Source: Gemmatimonadota bacterium
Lineage (GTDB): Bacteria; Gemmatimonadota; Gemmatimonadetes; Longimicrobiales; Gaopeijiaceae
Direction: 5' to 3'
DNA: 64,000 nt
NCBI GenBank assembly: GCA_028873595.1
Contig: JAPPOV010000003.1
Coordinates: 82,559-146,558, forward strand
The position numbers and the translations under genes are program-made. The notes beneath the pieces are model-generated. The model did not search any database and had not been told where the DNA came from. It worked only from the letters and a program-made list of their open reading frames with translations. Below are positions 19,392-28,134 of this stretch, piece by piece (the stretch's first letter is position 1; each line of letters starts with the position of its first letter).

Positions 19392-20537
19392 CTACCAGCT
19401 GATGCGGAGTCCCGTTACCCAGGAGGTGCCCGAATAGCTGCCGCCGTCGTTGGCGGTGTCTTGCATGTCACCGAACGCCAAGCCGCTCTGCAGCTTCAGC
19501 TTGTGACCGTAGATGTAGTAGTTCACCCCCGTATAGAACTCCCGGTAACGGTCTCCCCGACCGGAGATCGCCTGATTCTCATATCGGGCAAGACGCACGC
19601 CGTTGGGATCATCGCTGGTCACGTGTGTGAAGCGTCCGACAACCTGCACTCGTTCGTTCAGATCCACATGCGGGAGCAGTTGAGCACCCCAGAGATCGCT
19701 CTGACCCAGGTAGCCGACTCCGGTGGTTACGTCTGCGCTGATCCCCCACACGCCATCCGTGACGCTCAAGCTGAGCGAAGCGACGTGCTCGAGTGCCCGG
19801 GTGAACGAGTTCTGAGGGTCTTCGCTCTGATTGATGTAGTCGACCCTGACGTCGAACGCGTCCGCGCCGAAGTGCTCGGAGAGGTCGTAGCCGAGCGACA
19901 ACAGCGTGAAGATGGCACCGTTGAACTCGCCGAACTCGCGATTCGCCTCACCCGCCGAGTAGGCACCGGCATGATAGTTCCAGCCCGACTTGCCCCCCGC
20001 CACGCTGAGACCGGGCATGTATTCCTGAGGGAACCACATGTTGTTGGCGAGGTTGCTGCGATCGATCGTAAGCAGCTCTTTCGACGACGTTGCACCATCG
20101 AGCGTGAACGGGACACTCTGCTTGCCGATGGCGAACTCCACATCGCCGTTCGGCGCCCACTCGAGCTTGGCATCGGTCAGGCGTTTGTAGAACGGATCTC
20201 GCTCCTGCGGATTGAAATCCGCCTCGATCTGAAGTGTGAACTCGCGAAAGAGTTCCCATTTCGCACCAAAGCGGAAGCGGCGGACATTCCACTCGTCATG
20301 GCGTACCCCGTCATCGCTCACTCGAGCGTAGTCGGCCTGAAACCGGCCACTGAGCACCATGCTCTGTACCACGGGATTGTCCTCGTTCTCGTACCACTCG
20401 GCGAATTGCCAGGCACGGTCAAACCCGGAAGGCTCATCCTGAGCGGCCGCGGTCGACGCGAGTGTGAGCAGACACAGGACAACCGTGTGGCTCACCACCA
20501 ACCGCCGGCTCATGCGGTGCTCTTGGGAACAGGTCAT
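19392..20537 (-). CDS. OprP/OprO-type phosphate-selective porin
   Basis: 381 residues with a signal peptide cleaved after about STAAAQ (start ATG 20537 with AGGAG 11 bases upstream; ATG 20513 is possible). The mature part has alternating beta strands, the WNVRRFRFGAKWELF and EADFNPQ segments typical of the OprP family, and ends in an aromatic residue (RISW). It should form the outer-membrane channel for phosphate. Position directly after the pst operon and a Pho-box-like repeat upstream support phosphate control. Own terminator downstream. Confidence 0.85.
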   Translation of the reverse strand: MTCSQEHRMSRRLVVSHTVVLCLLTLASTAAAQDEPSGFDRAWQFAEWYENEDNPVVQSMVLSGRFQADYARVSDDGVRHDEWNVRRFRFGAKWELFREFTLQIEADFNPQERDPFYKRLTDAKLEWAPNGDVEFAIGKQSVPFTLDGATSSKELLTIDRSNLANNMWFPQEYMPGLSVAGGKSGWNYHAGAYSAGEANREFGEFNGAIFTLLSLGYDLSEHFGADAFDVRVDYINQSEDPQNSFTRALEHVASLSLSVTDGVWGISADVTTGVGYLGQSDLWGAQLLPHVDLNERVQVVGRFTHVTSDDPNGVRLARYENQAISGRGDRYREFYTGVNYYIYGHKLKLQSGLAFGDMQDTANDGGSYSGTSWVTGLRISW

Positions 20538-20677
20538 GGGTACGTCAGCTCCTTCGCTTTCGGTGTTCGGCTGCCCGAGCCCGCCGGAGCGTTCTCCGAA
20601 CGACTCGGGAATCCAGGCCCAACCCCGCGTGGTCGCGGAATCGTTACGCCTTCGTCTTGACTCTGTAGATTAGGCGC

Positions 20678-20713
20678 TTTGTGTCACGACGAGTCGCATT
20701 GTCGTGTAACAAA
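20678..20713. repeat. Inverted repeat upstream of the porin gene
   Basis: Arms of 13 bases, TTTGTGTCACGAC and GTCGTGTAACAAA, pair with two mismatches around a 10-base spacer. It partly overlaps the Pho-box-like repeat at 20706-20723. It may be a regulator site or an RNA hairpin; no family is assigned. Confidence 0.4.
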
Positions 20714-20723
20714 GACGTCACAG
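20706..20723 (-). promoter_or_regulatory. Pho-box-like direct repeat upstream of the porin
   Basis: Minus-strand units CTGTGAC and TTGTTAC are separated by 4 bases, the 7-4-7 spacing of PhoB sites and the same unit consensus as the perfect array at 28281-28320. It is about 170 bases upstream of the porin start. Confidence 0.6.
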
Positions 20724-20810
20724 CGACGAGACTGCTGCGGGGCATCGAACATGGGTGGAAGCGCGCGTCGGACAATGCCGGATGGCGAAGCACCCGACGG
20801 CAAACAGGCC

Positions 20811-21578
20811 TCAGCCGTATCGTCCCTCGATGTAGTCGGCTGTCTCGGGCAGTTCAGGAGACAGAAACAGCTCCTCTGTCGGGCCGAGCTCCATCATCTT
20901 GCCGAGGAGCATGAATGCGCATTCCTCACTGGCGCGACGTGCCTGAGCCATGTTGTGCGTGACAATCAGGATGGTATACGAGCCCCGTAGGCCCCAGATC
21001 AGAGCTTCGAGGGCCTCTGTCGCCTTCGGGTCGAGCGCCGACGTCGGCTCGTCCATCAGGAGCACGGAGGGCTTGACCGGCAGCAACCGGGCAATGCAGA
21101 GCTTCTGCTGCTCCTCGAGAGACAACGATGTCGCCCGCTGGCTCAAACGGTCCTTCACGTCGTCCCAGAGCAGCACCTGTTGGAGTGCGTCCTCGACCAA
21201 CGCGTCTTCCTCCGCACGCGAAACCTTCTCGTCTCCGCGATGGATCCGGTGACTGAAGAGGACATTGTCCCGAATCGAGAGCGGCAGCGGATTCGGGCGC
21301 TGGAACACCATACCCACTTCCTTGCGCAGTCGCGCCAGCTCGACGCCTTCGGCAAAGATATCCTCTCCCATGACGTCGATCGCTCCGGTAGTTCGGACAT
21401 AGCCGAGGCGCTCGTTGACGCGGTTGATCGTACGCAGAAGCGTGGACTTCCCACATCCCGAGGGTCCGATGAGCGACGTGATCATCCCCTGCTTCACCCG
21501 AATGTTCACATCGAACAGAGCTTGAAACGTCCCGTACCAGAGGTTCAGGTCGCGAGTCTCGATGGCAATCTCAGCCAA
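20811..21578 (-). CDS. pstB: Phosphate ABC transporter ATPase PstB, copy 1 (degenerate signature motif)
   Basis: 255 residues. Walker A GPSGCGKS (residues 38-45), Q-loop Gln93 in VFQRPNP, Walker B LLMDEP (Asp176, Glu177) and switch His208 in VTHNM are all intact. The ABC signature is not: LSGGQ reads LSLEE (152-156). C-terminal DYIEGRYG is PstB-typical. It is the last gene of the operon and overlaps the second PstB gene by 8 bases. Its intact nucleotide site would need a good signature from a partner, which the neighbour supplies. Confidence 0.93.
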   Translation of the reverse strand: MAEIAIETRDLNLWYGTFQALFDVNIRVKQGMITSLIGPSGCGKSTLLRTINRVNERLGYVRTTGAIDVMGEDIFAEGVELARLRKEVGMVFQRPNPLPLSIRDNVLFSHRIHRGDEKVSRAEEDALVEDALQQVLLWDDVKDRLSQRATSLSLEEQQKLCIARLLPVKPSVLLMDEPTSALDPKATEALEALIWGLRGSYTILIVTHNMAQARRASEECAFMLLGKMMELGPTEELFLSPELPETADYIEGRYG

Positions 21579-22335
21579 ACCGACCCTCCACGTAGTCTCG
21601 GGTCCGCTGATCCTTCACCGTGCCGGTGAAGAGCTCTTCCGTCTCGGCAACTTCCACGAGTTCGCTCTCCAGGAAGAACGCCGTTCGATCGGCCAGGCGT
21701 CGCGCCTGCTGAACCAGATTGGTGACGAGCACGATGGTGATCTCGTCCTTGAGTTCCTTCAACACGTCCTCGATGCGCATCGTGGTCACAGGGTCGACCG
21801 CGATCGAGAACTCGTCCAGGAGGAGCAGCTCGGGCTCCTGTGAGAGGGCACGAGCAATCGTGAGCCGCTGCTGCTGGCCACCTGACAGGAGGCTGCCGAG
21901 CGCATCGAGGCGATCCTTGACCTCGTCCCAGAGCGCGGCACGGGTCAGGCAACGCTCCACGATGTCGTCGAGCTGCGCCTTCTTCTTGATTCCAGCGAGC
22001 TTCGGCGCGAACGCCACGTTCTCGTAGATGCTCATGGGGAGACCAACCGGCAGCGGAAAAACCACTCCGACCTTTCGGCGCAGGGCATACACGTTCCGCA
22101 CGGCGCTGATGTCCTGACCCTCGAAGAGGATCGTTCCTCGGACGGTCATGTTTGTGTCGAATTCCTCCATACGATTGAGCGCTCGAAGGAACGACGTCTT
22201 TCCGCTGTTCGCAGGTCCGATGATCCCGAAGATCTCGTTCGGGAGCACGTCGAGACTGATTCCGTCGAGCGCAACCTTGTCGCCGTAAAGGACCGACAGC
22301 TCCCGAACCGAGAGTTTGGGCGTCGCGTCTACCAT
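21571..22335 (-). CDS. pstB: Phosphate ABC transporter ATPase PstB, copy 2 (Q-loop and switch His lost)
   Basis: 254 residues. Walker A is GPANSGKT (40-48 region), the signature LSGGQ (150-154) is perfect, and Walker B is LLLLDEF (Glu175 kept, usual Pro replaced). The Q-loop Gln is replaced by Pro94 (VFPLPVG), the D-loop is SIAVD, and the switch His is Asn206 (VTNL). So it can complete the partner's ATP site but its own is probably poorly hydrolytic. It overlaps pstA by 7 and pstB copy 1 by 8 bases. Confidence 0.92.
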   Translation of the reverse strand: MVDATPKLSVRELSVLYGDKVALDGISLDVLPNEIFGIIGPANSGKTSFLRALNRMEEFDTNMTVRGTILFEGQDISAVRNVYALRRKVGVVFPLPVGLPMSIYENVAFAPKLAGIKKKAQLDDIVERCLTRAALWDEVKDRLDALGSLLSGGQQQRLTIARALSQEPELLLLDEFSIAVDPVTTMRIEDVLKELKDEITIVLVTNLVQQARRLADRTAFFLESELVEVAETEELFTGTVKDQRTRDYVEGRFG

Positions 22336-23204
22336 TTGCGCTTGTTCCGCAGGTAGACACGGAAGGCGATCGACGTGGCGTTCATCACCAGCACCATCGA
22401 AATCAGGACCAGAGCCACACCGAAAGGCAGCGCGTCGGGCACATCAGGCACCTGTGTCGAAACGACGTACAGGTGGAGTGACATCGCCATCGTCTGATCC
22501 AGAACCCCCTGTGGCAGAAACGGCAGGAACGCGGCTGCACCGGTAAACATGATGGGCGCTGTCTCGCCCGCCGTGCGAGAAACCTCGAGGATCACACCCG
22601 TCAGAATTCCGCTGATGGAGTTTGGCAACACCACCTTTCGGATCGTCTGCCACCGGGTGGCTCCCATGTTCCAGCATGCCTCACGGAACGCATGGGGGAC
22701 CGCCTGCAGAGACTCGCGCGTGGCCACGATCACGATGGGGAGCGTCATCACCGCGAGCGTCAACGATGCAGCGAGGATGCTACGACCGAAGCCGAAGAAC
22801 ACGACGAACGCGCCGAGTCCGAACAGCGCGTGAACGATCGAAGGGACACCGGCCAGGTTGATGATGGCCAGGTTGATGGCCCTCGTGAGCCAGTTGTCCG
22901 GGGCGTATTCGGAGAGGTAGACGGCCGCAGCCACCCCGATCGGGACGGAGGCGATCAGGGCCACGGTCACGATCCACACCGTACCGATCAGAGCCGTGAA
23001 GATTCCTCCAGCGGTCATTCCGTTGGTCGGGACCTCGGTCAGGAAGCCCCACGAAAGCACAGGTGCGCCACGCTGGATCAGGATTCCCATGATGAGGACG
23101 ACGGGCACGATGAGAAGCACCGTCATCATCAGGAAGAGTGTCTTGACGAGCCACTCGACCCGGCGGTTCTGCTGATCGAGCGTCGTTCGGGCAAACATGC
23201 TCAT
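22329..23204 (-). CDS. pstA: Phosphate ABC transporter permease PstA
   Basis: 291 residues with six predicted membrane helices, first at about 22-44. The permease EAA loop that contacts the ATPase is EACWNMGATRWQTIRKVVLP, followed by the RTAGETAPIMF segment typical of PstA. The N-terminus is cytosolic and Arg-rich. It overlaps pstC by 4 bases and pstB copy 2 by 7. Confidence 0.95.
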   Translation of the reverse strand: MSMFARTTLDQQNRRVEWLVKTLFLMMTVLLIVPVVLIMGILIQRGAPVLSWGFLTEVPTNGMTAGGIFTALIGTVWIVTVALIASVPIGVAAAVYLSEYAPDNWLTRAINLAIINLAGVPSIVHALFGLGAFVVFFGFGRSILAASLTLAVMTLPIVIVATRESLQAVPHAFREACWNMGATRWQTIRKVVLPNSISGILTGVILEVSRTAGETAPIMFTGAAAFLPFLPQGVLDQTMAMSLHLYVVSTQVPDVPDALPFGVALVLISMVLVMNATSIAFRVYLRNKRKW

Positions 23205-24145
23205 TGTTTCTTGCCCACTCCCTTCACGACGATGTCCGCCGTGAGGTTGATGACGAAGGTCACGACGAAGAGGAAGATCCCCAGGGTGAAGAGCACGCCG
23301 TAGTGATCGGAGCCCCTCGCCGTATCCCCAAGTTCGGCCGCGATCGTCGCCGTAAGGGCCCGTACCGAGTCGAAGGGGCTCGTAGGAATATTGATGGCGT
23401 GGCCGCTCGCCATCAGGACGGCCATCGTCTCGCCGAAGCCGCGCCCTACACCGAGTAGCACAGCGGCCATGAGGCCATTCTTCGCGGCCGGGAGGACCAC
23501 CTTGAACACGACCTGCCAGCGGGTAGCACCCATGGCTTCAGCCGCTTCACGGTAGGCGTCGGGAACGGCTTTCAGTGCGTCTTCCGCGATCGTGGTCATG
23601 ATCGGCGCAGCCATGAGACCCAGGATCACCCCCGCGTTGAGTACGCTGAGGCCCACGGGTACATCGAACATGTCGATGATGAGCGGATTCATGATCGACA
23701 TGCCGATGAACCCCCATACCACGGATGGGATCGCAGCCAGGAGCTCAACGAGCACCTTGAGCGACTCACGCATGCGCCCGGACGCAAACTCTGCGATGTA
23801 GATCGCGGCCCCGAGCGAGAACGGAACGGCGACCAGCATGGCCAGCCCCGTCACGCTGGCCGTACCTGCCATGAGCGCGAGAATCCCGTACGTCGGATTC
23901 CGCTCGGAAGTGGGTCGCCAGTTCATGGATGTGAAGAACTCCTTCAGATCCAGCGTGCCCAGCGCGAAACCCAGCCCTTCACGGGTAACGAAGATGAAGA
24001 TTCCGATGATGAAGATGATCGCGGACACACCTCCGACGAACACACCAACCGATACCGCACGGTCGACATACCAGTCTCGACCCCGCGTGTTGAAGTCGTC
24101 GGCGATGCTGCCTGGAAGAGCGTCCGCCTGGACGTCAGCGGGCAT
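23201..24145 (-). CDS. pstC: Phosphate ABC transporter permease PstC
   Basis: 314 residues, about six membrane helices. The EAA loop is EAAEAMGATRWQVVFKVVLP and GRGFGETMAVLM is the PstC hallmark. The first helix is near residues 30-55 after a cytosolic acidic N-terminus. It overlaps the phoU fusion by 11 bases, so coupled translation is likely. It forms the inner-membrane pore with PstA. Confidence 0.95.
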   Translation of the reverse strand: MPADVQADALPGSIADDFNTRGRDWYVDRAVSVGVFVGGVSAIIFIIGIFIFVTREGLGFALGTLDLKEFFTSMNWRPTSERNPTYGILALMAGTASVTGLAMLVAVPFSLGAAIYIAEFASGRMRESLKVLVELLAAIPSVVWGFIGMSIMNPLIIDMFDVPVGLSVLNAGVILGLMAAPIMTTIAEDALKAVPDAYREAAEAMGATRWQVVFKVVLPAAKNGLMAAVLLGVGRGFGETMAVLMASGHAINIPTSPFDSVRALTATIAAELGDTARGSDHYGVLFTLGIFLFVVTFVINLTADIVVKGVGKKQ

Positions 24146-25241
24146 CAGGCCCCCGAAGTGTGAGCATGAGGTCTCGAACGCCGAGCTTCACACTCTTGAG
24201 CGCCTCATCCATCTGCTGCTCCGTCAGGTCCTCGGGATGTCCGTCGACCGATACCGTGTCCGACCAGTCCAGGAAAAGCGTACGGAACGGCAACAAGGGG
24301 ATGTGCTTGCGGGCCTCGGGGTGGAGCCCCACGACGATGTGCCAGTGCCTCGGCTCTTCGTGAATCGGACGGAGTGCCGAGGGCTTGTTGGCACGCATGT
24401 CGATCCCGTTCCGGTCCATGAACTCGACGAGGCCCGGATCCAACGCGTCGACCGGATTCCAGCCGGCGCTCTGATACGAGCCGCTCTCCGGAAACGCTTT
24501 GGCCGCGTACGCCTCGGCCATTTGCGACACCCCGTCATTGCGCTCGTCCAGGAACAGAATGCGGAACGATTTGGGGTCTTTGGTCTCGCCGGTGACCGAG
24601 AACAGGGTTTGCTCGCATACGTTCTCGGCCTGCTCGGCAACCCGCTTGAGGAGGTTGATGACCCTGAGTAGAGCGAACGCGTCGCGCAGTGGGATCTCCT
24701 GGCTCTTACCCGCCGCCAGAAGTTCCTCGAAGACCTTTTCCAGTGTGGAATCGGTCTGGCCAGCCATCCCGTACGTCTCGTTGGCCAGATCGGCGTCACC
24801 ATCCTGGAACGAGACGAGCGCCTGATGCAGCGTCCGACGCGCCTGATGGCTGATCAACTCGACATCGCGGATGATCCGTTCCGAAGGACGTCCGCTGAGC
24901 TGGATGATTTCACGACCGATCGTGCTGGCGTAGTCACCAATTCGCTCGAGTGCCACGTCGAGGCGGAGCACCGCCGATACATATCGGAGATGCCCCGCAC
25001 TCGGTGCGTGTCGAACGATGAACGCGTGACACATGTGATCGATGTCACGGATCTTCCGGTTCACCCGACGATCACCCAGCACAACGTCGTTCGCCAGGCT
25101 CCTGTCGTTTTCGAGAAGCGAATGGACGGCGTCACCGACCTGGCTCTCGATCAACTTCGCCAGACGCTCGACCTTGTCTCGAATCTCATCGAGATCCGAT
25201 TGCATCCGCTCTTCGTAGTGCGTGTATGTGGGTTCTTGCAC
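24135..25241 (-). CDS. phoU: PhoU fused to a catalytically dead LMW-phosphatase/ArsC-like domain
   Basis: 368 residues, against about 220-240 for PhoU. GTG start with GAGGAG 4 bases upstream. Residues 1-218 are PhoU: two three-helix bundles with the metal-binding-type motif LERIGDYASTIGREI (98-112) and a second LKRVAEQAENVCEQT. Residues 225-355 align with LMW phosphatases/arsenate reductases: RILFL, then DERNDGVS where the active loop CTGNTCRS should be, then QMAEAYAAKAF, SAGW and a C-terminal helix. The catalytic Cys is Asp232 and the loop Arg is Val238, so it cannot use that chemistry; a ligand-sensing or docking role is inferred. Between pstS and pstC, 37 bases after pstS. Confidence 0.9.
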   Translation of the reverse strand: MQEPTYTHYEERMQSDLDEIRDKVERLAKLIESQVGDAVHSLLENDRSLANDVVLGDRRVNRKIRDIDHMCHAFIVRHAPSAGHLRYVSAVLRLDVALERIGDYASTIGREIIQLSGRPSERIIRDVELISHQARRTLHQALVSFQDGDADLANETYGMAGQTDSTLEKVFEELLAAGKSQEIPLRDAFALLRVINLLKRVAEQAENVCEQTLFSVTGETKDPKSFRILFLDERNDGVSQMAEAYAAKAFPESGSYQSAGWNPVDALDPGLVEFMDRNGIDMRANKPSALRPIHEEPRHWHIVVGLHPEARKHIPLLPFRTLFLDWSDTVSVDGHPEDLTEQQMDEALKSVKLGVRDLMLTLRGPDAR

Positions 25242-25278
25242 GGGGCTCCTCGCCGTTTTTACCGAATCAGGGTCGAAC

Positions 25279-26145
25279 TCAGGCGCAGGTCACTGTCGCG
25301 ACCGGCGCGTACCCCTTGTCGAAGATGATGCATTGCCCTTCGTCACTGAGGATCCAGTCCATATACTGCTTCACCCCACCTTCGGGAGGCATGGCCGTGT
25401 ACATGAAAAGTGGTCGGGCGATAGTGTAGGAACCGTCGATGGCGGTGTCCACGGATGGAGCCACACACGGAGTCCCCTCTCCGGCAGAGACACACGGCAT
25501 CGAAATGTGGTCGGTCGCGTATGCGAGGCCGCTGTACCCAATGGCGCACGGCGTGTTCTCGACCAGATCCACAACGTCCTTGGATCCATGCATGTCGCGC
25601 GAGCCGAGCTTGAACTCGGACTCCCCGAGCACAGCCTCCCGGAAGTAGGCGTACGTGCCTGAGTTGTTCTGGCGGCTCACACGCACGATCTCGTCACTGC
25701 CGCACCCGGGTACCTCGATCCCGAGCTGAGCCCAGCTCTCGATCGTGCCGTTCTCGCCATAGATCCCCACGAGTTGCTCCAGAGAAATCGACGTGAGTGG
25801 GTTGTCGGGGTGGAGGAAGATGGCGAGCGCGTCGTAGCCTACGATGTGTTCCTGCGGATCGAGTCCTTGGGCTCGTGCCGCTTCGAACTCGCTCTCACGC
25901 ATCCCCCGGCTGGCATTGGCGATGTCCACCGTGCCGTTGATCATCGACGAAATTCCCGTGCCCGAACCACCACCACTCACGGCGATAGCCACGGTCGGTT
26001 CCACCATGGCATAGGCTTCGGCCCAGCCCTGTGCAACGCTGAGGAGAGTGTCCGATCCCGTGTTCTGAATGATCGTCCGGTCTTCACCCCCGCCACAAGC
26101 GAGAAGGACGAGCGGAAGACCAAGGATCGTGAAAAGGCGCTTCAA
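25279..26145 (-). CDS. pstS: Phosphate-binding lipoprotein PstS
   Basis: 288 residues; TTG start preceded by GGAGG. A lipobox LLAC puts the lipidated Cys at about residue 17. Phosphate-binding patterns are NTGSDTLLSVAQGWAEAY, SGGGSGTGISSMINGT and SRQNNSGTYAYFRE. Six further cysteines (PGCGS, TPCAI, MPCVS, TPCVA, GQCII, VTCA) could form three disulfides, unusual for PstS. It delivers phosphate to PstCA and comes directly after phoR. Confidence 0.94.
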   Translation of the reverse strand: MKRLFTILGLPLVLLACGGGEDRTIIQNTGSDTLLSVAQGWAEAYAMVEPTVAIAVSGGGSGTGISSMINGTVDIANASRGMRESEFEAARAQGLDPQEHIVGYDALAIFLHPDNPLTSISLEQLVGIYGENGTIESWAQLGIEVPGCGSDEIVRVSRQNNSGTYAYFREAVLGESEFKLGSRDMHGSKDVVDLVENTPCAIGYSGLAYATDHISMPCVSAGEGTPCVAPSVDTAIDGSYTIARPLFMYTAMPPEGGVKQYMDWILSDEGQCIIFDKGYAPVATVTCA

Positions 26146-26172
26146 TTGAGTACCTCCGGTTGAGTCTGATTC

Positions 26173-28134
26173 CTACGCGGCCGCGCCGTTCGCGGCTCCC
26201 GGGAACAGAGTAGAAGACTGCGCCCGCGACGCCGCGGGGTCCTGCGTGTGTTCTTCAGTGGATGTACGACTGTCAGAGGAGTCATCCTCGCCGAGTTGCT
26301 TCGTTGTCGCGTTCAGGGGAAGTACCATTCGAATCGTGGCTCCAGTGCCAAGCACACTCTCGGCCTCGACTCGCCCACCCATACCCTCAATGAGGTGGCG
26401 TACGATCGCGAGCCCCAGTCCGGTCCCCCCGAAGTCTCGAGCTCGAGATGAATCTGCCCGGTAGAATCGCTCGAAGATCCTGGACAGCGATTTCGGCGGG
26501 ATCCCCTCTCCCTCGTCGAGCACCTCGATGTGCCCCCAATCACCGACCTGTCGAGCCCTGACACGCACGACGCCCCCCTCATCACTATGCCGCACCGCGT
26601 TCTCAAGCAGGTTCCGCAGGCTCTGGCTCAACCCCTGTCGATCAGCCATGACCTGAAGGTCCGACACGAACTGAATCGAGACGCCCCGGACGCTCGCAGC
26701 ATCGGCACACCAGCTCCACGCTTCCTTGGCGACCTCCTGAACGGAAACCAACTCGAGTCGTGCGACCCAGCGGCCGGACTCGAGACGAGACAGATCGAGT
26801 AGATCGTCGACAAGGTGCTGGAGCCGTAACGCATTGTTGCGAATCGACGTGACGAAGCGCTGCCGCAGGTGTTCCGGCACGTCCTCTTCCATGAGAGTTT
26901 CGGCGTACCCGCGAATCGAGGTCAGCGGTGTTTTCAACTCGTGCGATGCGTTTGCCACGAAGTCACGTCGCACGTTTTCGAGACGTCGGGTCTCGGATAC
27001 GTCGAGAAGCGTGGTTACGGCCCCTCCCGTGTCCAGCGTACGGGAAGACACGATCAGGTGGGAGTCCCCGAACTGGACCTCACGTTGGCTGACCGGGCGA
27101 ACCGCAGACTCGGACAGTACGCGACGGAGTTCCGAGTGACGAACCAGTTCTTGAACCGGTGTCCCTGCGGTGAAGGCCTCCAGGTCGAGCAGCGCCCGTG
27201 CGGCCCTGTTGGTGCGGAACACGCGCGCATCTTCCGTGAGGGCCACCACACCCTCCGCCATACAGTCGATGAGCGCCTGAATCCCGTCGCGTTCCTGTCG
27301 GAGTTCCGAAAGCCGGCTGGCGAGCTCTTCCGTGAGGCGATTGAGAGCCGCTGCGAGCTCGTCCAGCTCGGGAACCCCGGAGTCGGTCGGGGCGCGACCA
27401 TCGAACTCCCCACCGGCCATATGCTGTGAGAGCGCCACGAACCGTACGAGAGGGCGACTCAGCGCACCGCTCACGAAGTAGGCGATCACAAGAGCCACCA
27501 TCATCGCGAGCAGACCCCCGAGCATCAGCGCGTGTCGAGCTCGACTCACCGCCCGCTCCACGTCCGTGAGCGGAGCAGCGACGCGAAGAACGACAGGCTC
27601 TCCGTTGAGCGTGACGAGCCGAGCTCCGTACAGTAGAGGTTCGGCCACGGTCGCGGATGTCCGCTGCGCAAAGGACACCTGTCCACCCAGTGCGCCCCGG
27701 ACCTCAGGGCGGTCTGAATGGTCCTCCACGTCAGGGAGACGTTCGGGCTCGACATAGGAGTCGCCGAGTACCACTCCTTCTGGAGAGATCAGTGAGACTC
27801 GATACCCGACCCGATCGGTGACCGCCCGGGCGAGCGCGTCCGGGTTCGCATCGATAGCGCCTTCGAGAATCCATTCGCCGAGGGCGAGTTGCCTGGCGAG
27901 CTCTTCCTGGAAGGTCTCGATGAGCACGCGACGAAGACCGGAGGTCACCAGGACGACGGCGAGAACCGTCATCACCGTGACGACGCCGGCAAAACCAGCG
28001 AAGAGTCGGTGTCGAATACGGAGGCGACGAGACGCAAAAGGCGCCGGACCAGACCCCTGGGGGTCAGGAACGTCGGGGGCCAGAGCCACCGACGCGCTCA
28101 AGCCAGCTTCCGTCGTCATCACGCGGCCGCGCAC
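26173..28134 (-). CDS. phoR: Phosphate-regulon sensor histidine kinase PhoR
   Basis: 653 residues (ATG 28134; ATG 28119 equally possible). A cytosolic Pro-rich start precedes membrane helix 1 (about 45-68), a periplasmic loop of ~130 residues, helix 2 (about 205-228), HAMP, a PAS-like domain (GIQALIDCMAEGVVALTEDARV region), HisKA with the phospho-His in ANASHELKTPLTS, and HATPase with NLLENAVRHS, DEGEGIP and GGTGLGLAIV. A low-complexity polar tail of ~45 residues ends the protein. First gene of the Pst operon; no phoB is in the window. Confidence 0.9.
   Translation of the reverse strand: MRGRVMTTEAGLSASVALAPDVPDPQGSGPAPFASRRLRIRHRLFAGFAGVVTVMTVLAVVLVTSGLRRVLIETFQEELARQLALGEWILEGAIDANPDALARAVTDRVGYRVSLISPEGVVLGDSYVEPERLPDVEDHSDRPEVRGALGGQVSFAQRTSATVAEPLLYGARLVTLNGEPVVLRVAAPLTDVERAVSRARHALMLGGLLAMMVALVIAYFVSGALSRPLVRFVALSQHMAGGEFDGRAPTDSGVPELDELAAALNRLTEELASRLSELRQERDGIQALIDCMAEGVVALTEDARVFRTNRAARALLDLEAFTAGTPVQELVRHSELRRVLSESAVRPVSQREVQFGDSHLIVSSRTLDTGGAVTTLLDVSETRRLENVRRDFVANASHELKTPLTSIRGYAETLMEEDVPEHLRQRFVTSIRNNALRLQHLVDDLLDLSRLESGRWVARLELVSVQEVAKEAWSWCADAASVRGVSIQFVSDLQVMADRQGLSQSLRNLLENAVRHSDEGGVVRVRARQVGDWGHIEVLDEGEGIPPKSLSRIFERFYRADSSRARDFGGTGLGLAIVRHLIEGMGGRVEAESVLGTGATIRMVLPLNATTKQLGEDDSSDSRTSTEEHTQDPAASRAQSSTLFPGAANGAAA

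Noticed and set aside
19209..20660. 483-codon plus-strand ORF opposite the porin
   Set aside because: It overlaps the porin and its terminator; no domain, signal peptide or ribosome site.
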